Under the pieces are notes generated by a model. That model ran no database searches. It was not told the origin of the DNA and was given only the letters and a program-made list of their open reading frames with translations. Source: an uncultured Collinsella sp. (GTDB lineage Bacteria > Actinomycetota > Coriobacteriia > Coriobacteriales > Coriobacteriaceae). Taken from it: a DNA stretch of 18,605 nt. Both the position numbers and the translations under genes were made by a program. The stretch is taken from assembly GCA_900541665.1 (NCBI GenBank), contig UQKV01000043.1, positions 1-18,605 on the forward strand, written 5' to 3'. Below, one piece after another: positions 14,210 through 18,605 of this stretch. The first letter of the stretch is position 1, and the number at the start of each line of letters is the position of its first letter.

Positions 14210-15511
14210 ATGGATCAAACGCAGATGGGCAATGACGCTCCCCTGCCCACGCACAGCACTCCCCAATCGGGGCAAACCAAGCTCTTGGCTCAGCAAAAAC
14301 CACTCGTGACCATCGTGCACGCCTCGGTCGGCTCGGGCCACAAGGCCGCCGCAAATGCGATTGCGCAGGCATTCGACCTTATCCGCGGCACCAATAGCAT
14401 CCCCGAGGATGTTGAGATTGAAGTGCTCGATATCCTTGATTTTGGACGCATAAAATTCGACGGCAACAAGACGGCTGCATCATTTACCGGCGCCACACGC
14501 CCAATTTATGATTTGACCTGGCGTTATACGCTTACCGGACACCTGCTTTGGGGCGGCGGCACGGCATGGTCACGCATCATGTTTCCCGCATTTAACGAAT
14601 ACGTTCGGAATCGTAAGCCCATTGCCGTGGTCGCCACACATATCACGGCAGCCAACGTCGCCGTTGGCGCGCGCGTCATTACGGGCATCGACTATCCCGT
14701 CATTTGCGTACCGACCGATTACGAGGTCGAGGGCTGGTGGCCCCATAAGGACACCGACCTATTCTGCGTAGCAAACGAGTTTATGGCCGAGACACTTCGC
14801 CCCCGTAAGGTTCCCGAGACCAAGATCCGCATTACGGGCATCCCCATTCGCGCCGGGTTTGATACGGACTACAATCGCGAGGAAGAACTTGAGAAGTTCA
14901 ATCTCCCCACCGACAAGACCATTGTACTGGTGATGGCAGGCGCCAGTTTGCCTCAACCGTACGTTCGCTTTCGCGCGGAGATGGACCGCACCCTCCCCTT
15001 CCTGCGCAGTTTTGAGGACATGCACTTCGTCTTTTTGCCGGGCAAGGATGCCGAATATGCCACCCGTCTCAAAACGCTTTTCGATGCCATGAAACTCGAG
15101 AACGTCACGGTTCTTGACTACGTCGATGACATGGCAGCGCTTATGCACGGCTGTGACCTGGCAATTCTCAAATCGGGCGGACTCACTGTCACCGAATGCC
15201 TGTGCGCACATCTGCCGATGATTCTGCTGGGCAAGTCATATGGCCAGGAAAAGGCCAACACCACCATGCTCACCGGCATGGGCGCCAGCATGCATGTCAC
15301 CACCGCACGCGAGCTCATCGTGACACTGCGCCATCTCCACGATCATCCCGAGTCGCTCAAGGCACTACTCATCAATGGCGAAGTACTGCGCCGTCCACGC
15401 GCGGCCGAGGATATCGCCATCGCAACCATGGAGCTTGCAGGCAAACCCCAAAAACGTAAACGAGCCTTCTGCCGCTTCTACTGGGGCGGAAAACCTGCGC
15501 ATATCAGATAG
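14210..15511 (+). CDS. MGDG synthase/UgtP-family diacylglycerol glycosyltransferase
   Basis: 433-residue GT28-type enzyme. The N-terminal MGDG-synthase domain begins with TIVHASVGSGHKAAANAI (34-51), corresponding to the SxGxGHxxAA motif that binds the lipid acceptor. The C-terminal nucleotide-sugar domain has LKSGGLTVTECLCAHLPMIL followed by GQEKANT, matching the GGxTxxExxxxxxP and GQExxN motifs. Such enzymes add glucose or galactose to diacylglycerol to make membrane glycolipids and lipoteichoic-acid anchors. GGGGAG lies eight bases before the ATG at 14210; a GTG at 14153 is not supported. The tail after 410 is basic. Sugar donor and processivity cannot be told from sequence. A possible -10 TACAAT is at 14168-14173. 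Confidence 0.88.
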   Translation: MDQTQMGNDAPLPTHSTPQSGQTKLLAQQKPLVTIVHASVGSGHKAAANAIAQAFDLIRGTNSIPEDVEIEVLDILDFGRIKFDGNKTAASFTGATRPIYDLTWRYTLTGHLLWGGGTAWSRIMFPAFNEYVRNRKPIAVVATHITAANVAVGARVITGIDYPVICVPTDYEVEGWWPHKDTDLFCVANEFMAETLRPRKVPETKIRITGIPIRAGFDTDYNREEELEKFNLPTDKTIVLVMAGASLPQPYVRFRAEMDRTLPFLRSFEDMHFVFLPGKDAEYATRLKTLFDAMKLENVTVLDYVDDMAALMHGCDLAILKSGGLTVTECLCAHLPMILLGKSYGQEKANTTMLTGMGASMHVTTARELIVTLRHLHDHPESLKALLINGEVLRRPRAAEDIAIATMELAGKPQKRKRAFCRFYWGGKPAHIR

Positions 15512-15841
15512 TGATTTACTGTCCGCTGACCGGTCCGACCCGCCTATATATCATCCCATGCTCAAACATTCTCGCTGCGCTGCGAAACTGCGCGCGGGAC
15601 GATATAGGCGGGCGCCCCGGGGACTACGTTGACGCTGCTTGACTCGCCCGGGTGCCGTCGGGCCAGGGAAGGGCGTCTTCGCTGATAATTGCTTTGTTGG
15701 AAGAGCTGCTTTTATTGCGGCTCTTTCTTTGGTTTTGGGTATATTTGTTTTTGTTGAATTGTTCTTGCGGATGGGCCGGGTACTTGGCTTTCCGCTGTTC
15801 TTTGTAGCCGTCTCGGCTTTGGTTGAGGGGAGACGTCCTTT
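15512..15841 (+). promoter_or_regulatory. Structured 330-bp intergenic region upstream of fmt
   Basis: No gene is supported here. Arms CCCGCCTATAT (15539-15549) and ATATAGGCGGG (15602-15612) form an 11-bp long-range stem enclosing a smaller TCGC/GCGA hairpin. GC-rich complementary segments follow to about 15665, then a terminator at 15701-15732 and a T-rich stretch with TATATT at 15740-15745. This may be the degV-independent 3' end of the glycosyltransferase transcript plus the fmt promoter, or an attenuated fmt leader. It does not match a riboswitch class that I recognise. Confidence 0.4.
15701..15732 (+). terminator. Intrinsic terminator upstream of fmt
   Basis: AAGAGCTGC (15701-15709), loop TTTTATT, GCGGCTCTT (15717-15725): nine pairs including one G-U, followed by TCTTTGGTTTTG. 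It lies 190 bp after the glycosyltransferase stop and 110 bp before fmt, so it could end the former's transcript or attenuate the latter's. Confidence 0.6.
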
Positions 15842-16762
15842 ATGCGTATTGTGTTTATGGGTACGCCTGATTTTGCTGAGCCTTCGCTGGTTTCGCTTGT
15901 TGAGGCTGGGAATGAGATTGCGCTTGTTGTTACTCGTCCTGATGCTGTTCGTGGGCGTGGTAAGAAGCTGGAGCCGTCTCCTGTTAAGGCTAAGGCGCTT
16001 GAGCTGGGGTTGCCGGTCGTTGAGGCCAATCGTATGACGCCTGAGGTTGTTGAGGCGCTTCAGGCTGCGCAGGCTGATATTTTCTGCGTGGCTGCGTATG
16101 GCTGCATTTTGCCTGATGACGTGCTGCATATGGCACCGCTCGGCATTGTAAATGTTCATGCGTCCTTGCTGCCCCGTTGGCGTGGGGCTGCTCCTATTCA
16201 GCGTGCCATTCTTGCTGGTGATGAGATTGCTGGCGTTTCCATTATGCGTATTGGACATGGCGTGGATACCGGCGCTTATTGCGCGCAGGCCTCGACCTCG
16301 GTTGTCGGTAAGCATGCTGAGGCGCTGACCATGGAGCTTGGTGAGCTTGGCGGCAAGCTGCTTGCCAGTACGCTTCCTTCTCTTGCCGATGGCTCGGCTG
16401 TTTGGACTGAACAGGATGAGGCGCTCGTTACCCATGCTGCCAAGATTTCTAAGCAGGAGATGCGTCTGGATCCGCAAATGGCGGCGCTTGATTGCGTGCG
16501 TCATGTGCTGGCCTCGTCCGATACCGCGCCTGCCCGATGCGTGATTGCCGGCAAGACCGTGCGCGTGCTCGATGCTGCACCGGCCGATGTCTCGCTTGGC
16601 GAGGGCGCTGTTGACGTTAAGAACAAGCGTGTTTACCTGGGTCTTTCCGATGGCTCGGTTGAGTTGCTCGAGGTTAAGCCCGATGGTAAGCGTGCTATGG
16701 CCGCTTCTGCTTGGGCTGCTGGCCTGCAGGGCGCCGATCTTATCTGGGGTGTTTTGTCATGA
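15842..16762 (+). CDS. fmt: Methionyl-tRNA formyltransferase
   Basis: 306 residues. It formylates initiator Met-tRNA using 10-formyl-tetrahydrofolate. The N-terminal MRIVFMGTPDFA and the catalytic segment NVHASLLPRWRGAAP (104-118), with N104, H106 and D142, match the known active-site triad. The C-terminal tRNA-binding domain covers about 205-306. GGGGAG stands nine or so bases before the ATG. The stop overlaps the rsmB start (ATGA), so the two are co-translated. Codons in the first two thirds end in T far more often than in neighbouring genes. No peptide deformylase gene is in the window. Confidence 0.96.
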   Translation: MRIVFMGTPDFAEPSLVSLVEAGNEIALVVTRPDAVRGRGKKLEPSPVKAKALELGLPVVEANRMTPEVVEALQAAQADIFCVAAYGCILPDDVLHMAPLGIVNVHASLLPRWRGAAPIQRAILAGDEIAGVSIMRIGHGVDTGAYCAQASTSVVGKHAEALTMELGELGGKLLASTLPSLADGSAVWTEQDEALVTHAAKISKQEMRLDPQMAALDCVRHVLASSDTAPARCVIAGKTVRVLDAAPADVSLGEGAVDVKNKRVYLGLSDGSVELLEVKPDGKRAMAASAWAAGLQGADLIWGVLS

Positions 16763-18159
16763 GCAAGCTGTCTCCCGCGCGCAAACTTGCGCTCGATGTG
16801 CTGATGGAGGCCGATCGCCGCGGTATGTATGCGCGCGACGTGCTGTCCTCTCGCTCATCTGCCAAGGCTATTGACCAGCGCGATTCCGCTTTTGCCGCTC
16901 GTTTGGCACTGGGCGTTGCGGCTACCCAGGGTATTTTGGACGAGCTGCTCGATCAGTTTCTTGATAAGCCTAAAAAGGTTGCGCCGCGTGTTCGCATGGC
17001 GCTTCGTATCTCGGCCTTCGAGATGCTCTATCTGCATACGCCTGGTCGCGTTGCGGTGAGTCAGGGCGTTGAGCTGGTGCGCAGCGGAGCTAAGTCTGCC
17101 GCCGGTTTGGCCAATGCCGTGCTGCATAAGGTCGCGGACAACGTCGAGGACTTTGCCGCTGCGGCGGATGCCGATGAGTCCGAGCGCCGATTGGTTCGCC
17201 TGTCTCGCCTGATGGGTATGCCGCGCTGGCTGTGCGCTCGCATAATGGCCTCGTTCGATACGCCCGAGGGCGCGCTTAACTTCGCCGGAAATCTGGCGCC
17301 CGCGCCGCTCGCTTTGCACGAGAACGCCTTTGCAACCAAGCCTGATCCGTACCTATCGCAGCTTGTGGCGCCGGTGTTCCCGGGCTGCCATGCGCCGGTC
17401 GATGCCCAGGCCACCGTTGCGTCGGGCGTGTTTGAACGCGCGGCGGCCGTTGCCTCGGACCTTAACGCCCAGCTCATCGCTACCGCGGCGACCCGTCCCG
17501 GACGTTGCCTGGAGATTGGTGCCGGTCGCGGCACCAAGACCTATGTGATGATGTGCCAGGCTAAGCGTGCCGGCTACGACCGTCAGCACACTGCACTCGA
17601 TTTGCACGATCGCAAGTGTGACCAGAATCTCGCGCGCCTGCATAAGGCGGGTATCCAAGGTGTTCGCACGGTCTCGGGCGATGCCTGCGAGCTCGACGAG
17701 GTGCTGACGTCGTTTGACGCCCTGCTCGGCAAACCTGTCTTGTTCGATACGGTGTTTATCGATGCCCCGTGCTCGGGTACCGGCACCATGCGCCGTCATC
17801 CCGAGATTCCGTGGCGCCTGACCGAAAAAGATGTGACGCTTGAGCTGCCCAAACTGCAGCTGACGATGCTCAAAGAGGCCGCCGCGCGCGTTGCCGAGGA
17901 TGGCGAGCTCATCTATGCGACGTGCTCGGTCTTTGATGAGGAGAACGCGCAGGTTGTGGATGCGTTTTTGGCTTCGCCAGAGGGCGCGGGCTTTAGCCTG
18001 GCACCCCTCTCCAAGGCGCAGATTCTGCAGCTCCCCGAGTTTGAACAAGCCAAGAAGCTCGTCTCCGTACGTCAAAACGCTCGAGGCCTCTTCCAAAGCG
18101 TGCCGGTAAACGCTGACTCCTACGACGGCCACTTCTGCGCCAGACTAGTCCGCAAATAA
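16759..18159 (+). CDS. rsmB: 16S rRNA (cytosine-967-C5)-methyltransferase, RsmB-like
   Basis: 466 residues. The N-terminal NusB-like RNA-binding domain covers about 4-130. The SAM-dependent m5C methyltransferase domain has the catalytic pair C338 (DAPCSGTGTMRRHPEI) and C389 (YATCSVFDEEN). The SAM-binding motif I reads LEIGAGRGTKT (251-261) instead of the usual CAAPGGKT, while the following Thr and spacing are kept. The enzyme should methylate C967 of 16S rRNA, but the altered motif means a related m5C target is conceivable. Its ATG overlaps the fmt stop by 4 bp, the common fmt-rsmB arrangement. Confidence 0.9.
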   Translation: MSKLSPARKLALDVLMEADRRGMYARDVLSSRSSAKAIDQRDSAFAARLALGVAATQGILDELLDQFLDKPKKVAPRVRMALRISAFEMLYLHTPGRVAVSQGVELVRSGAKSAAGLANAVLHKVADNVEDFAAAADADESERRLVRLSRLMGMPRWLCARIMASFDTPEGALNFAGNLAPAPLALHENAFATKPDPYLSQLVAPVFPGCHAPVDAQATVASGVFERAAAVASDLNAQLIATAATRPGRCLEIGAGRGTKTYVMMCQAKRAGYDRQHTALDLHDRKCDQNLARLHKAGIQGVRTVSGDACELDEVLTSFDALLGKPVLFDTVFIDAPCSGTGTMRRHPEIPWRLTEKDVTLELPKLQLTMLKEAAARVAEDGELIYATCSVFDEENAQVVDAFLASPEGAGFSLAPLSKAQILQLPEFEQAKKLVSVRQNARGLFQSVPVNADSYDGHFCARLVRK

Positions 18160-18165
18160 CTTCAA

Positions 18166-18232
18166 AGTTGCGGTGAAATAGGGATTGAAAAGCGCCTTCT
18201 GCCCATCTAACAGTCCTTATTTCACCACAACT
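18166..18232. repeat. Long imperfect hairpin made of two inverted repeat copies
   Basis: AGTTGCGGTGAAATAGGGA (18166-18184) pairs with TCCTTATTTCACCACAACT (18214-18232) over 19 positions with one mismatch and one G-U. It starts 7 bp after the rsmB stop and may serve as its 3' end, although no T tract follows. The right arm read in reverse, through CTGTTAGATGGGC, resembles the copy starting at 18508. Confidence 0.7.
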
Positions 18233-18320
18233 CAGAAAGTCATGCGAGCGGAGATCGTAATAGCGGTTAAGAGTGGTAATAATTTCCCCGTCTCATACTT
18301 GCCGTTATCAAAAGTAGGGC

Positions 18321-18450
18321 GGATTACGGGGCTAGATCGGTGATGCCCGACCACAGCAAAAATGGCCTTAATAAAACCGCAGGTAGATGGCTTGTTGAAA
18401 TTTGCAAATTACCGGAATGGATAGAGGTTGTCAATTCAGCCCCGTAATCC
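18321..18450. repeat. 130-bp element with 13-bp inverted ends
   Basis: GGATTACGGGGCT (18321-18333) is repeated in reverse as AGCCCCGTAATCC (18438-18450) with 104 bp between. The inside is AT-richer and has no reading frame. Flanks show no clear target-site duplication. It could be a miniature mobile element or part of a larger intergenic repeat. Confidence 0.5.
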
Positions 18451-18507
18451 GGCAGAGTTTTGAAATGTTACAAACTTAGCATCAGCCCGAAATCCGATCT
18501 AAAGAAA

Positions 18508-18560
18508 AGTTGCGGTGAAATGGTTCCTGTTTGGCCGTTGGATGGGCTGATTGGGGGTGC
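18508..18560 (+). repeat. Third copy of the AGTTGCGGTGAAAT repeat
   Basis: AGTTGCGGTGAAAT (18508-18521) is identical to the start of the hairpin at 18166. The following CCTGTT, then GGATGGGC, parallels the reversed right arm of that hairpin (18232 down to about 18195). Together with that hairpin it frames the region 18166-18521. The rest of the window to 18605 holds no recognisable feature. Confidence 0.6.
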
Positions 18561-18605
18561 GGACGATTTCTTGGACCGCGCCTAGGCGTATCCAAGCTTC
18601 CTGCG

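Noticed and set aside
15639..16037. Hydrophobic 132-residue plus-strand frame overlapping the fmt start
   Set aside because: Hydrophobicity comes from T-rich DNA and fmt codons read out of frame; no ribosome binding site.
15551..16504. 317-residue minus-strand frame opposite fmt
   Set aside because: Asn/Arg/Thr-rich composition is the antisense of T-ending fmt codons.

Overview
The window looks like chromosomal DNA of a Coriobacteriia (Actinomycetota) bacterium, most likely a Collinsella relative. This is inferred from the actinobacterial block pgsA-like / GarA-like FHA protein / two-HTH MerR regulator, the high but uneven G+C and the mix of housekeeping genes; no marker gene such as rRNA is present to prove it.

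Layout. (1) Positions 1-2600 are a gene-poor accessory segment: decayed coding remnants, strong hairpins, one AT-rich DUF1648 membrane-protein gene flanked by two 173-bp direct repeats, and a solitary RHH antitoxin-like gene with an intact palindromic operator but no toxin. (2) Positions 2612-7235 (minus strand) hold a very GC-rich six-gene block: a LanF/BcrA-type ATPase, two lantibiotic-immunity-type permeases, a 62-residue one-span membrane protein, then an OmpR-type response regulator and its histidine kinase, with a good internal promoter before the regulator. It reads as a sense-and-export antimicrobial-peptide defence module. (3) Positions 7453-11270 (plus strand) form a compact core operon: CDP-alcohol phosphatidyltransferase, FHA, MerR/FtsR-like, apt and a secreted NlpC/P60 peptidoglycan hydrolase, closed by a terminator. 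(4) degV (plus) and a DUF1836 HTH regulator (minus) converge on a shared terminator, and both promoter regions carry the same ACTAGATA motif, suggesting an autoregulated fatty-acid-binding-protein circuit. (5) trxB (minus) and an MGDG-synthase/UgtP-type glycosyltransferase (plus) diverge. (6) After a 330-bp structured intergenic stretch come fmt and rsmB with a 4-bp overlap. (7) From 18160 to the end there is no gene, only inverted and direct copies of an intergenic repeat starting AGTTGCGGTGAAAT plus a 130-bp element with 13-bp inverted ends.

How the parts fit. The middle and right parts are ordinary envelope, translation and redox genes. The left part is an island-like patchwork whose gene content (SdpI-like DUF1648 protein, orphan antitoxin, LanFEG-like exporter with two-component control) centres on toxin immunity and stress from peptides. 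The less ordinary signals are the DUF1648 module between structured repeats, the DUF1836-degV operator pair, the GarA-like N-terminal phospho-motif, the non-canonical SAM motif of RsmB and the 3'-end repeat family.
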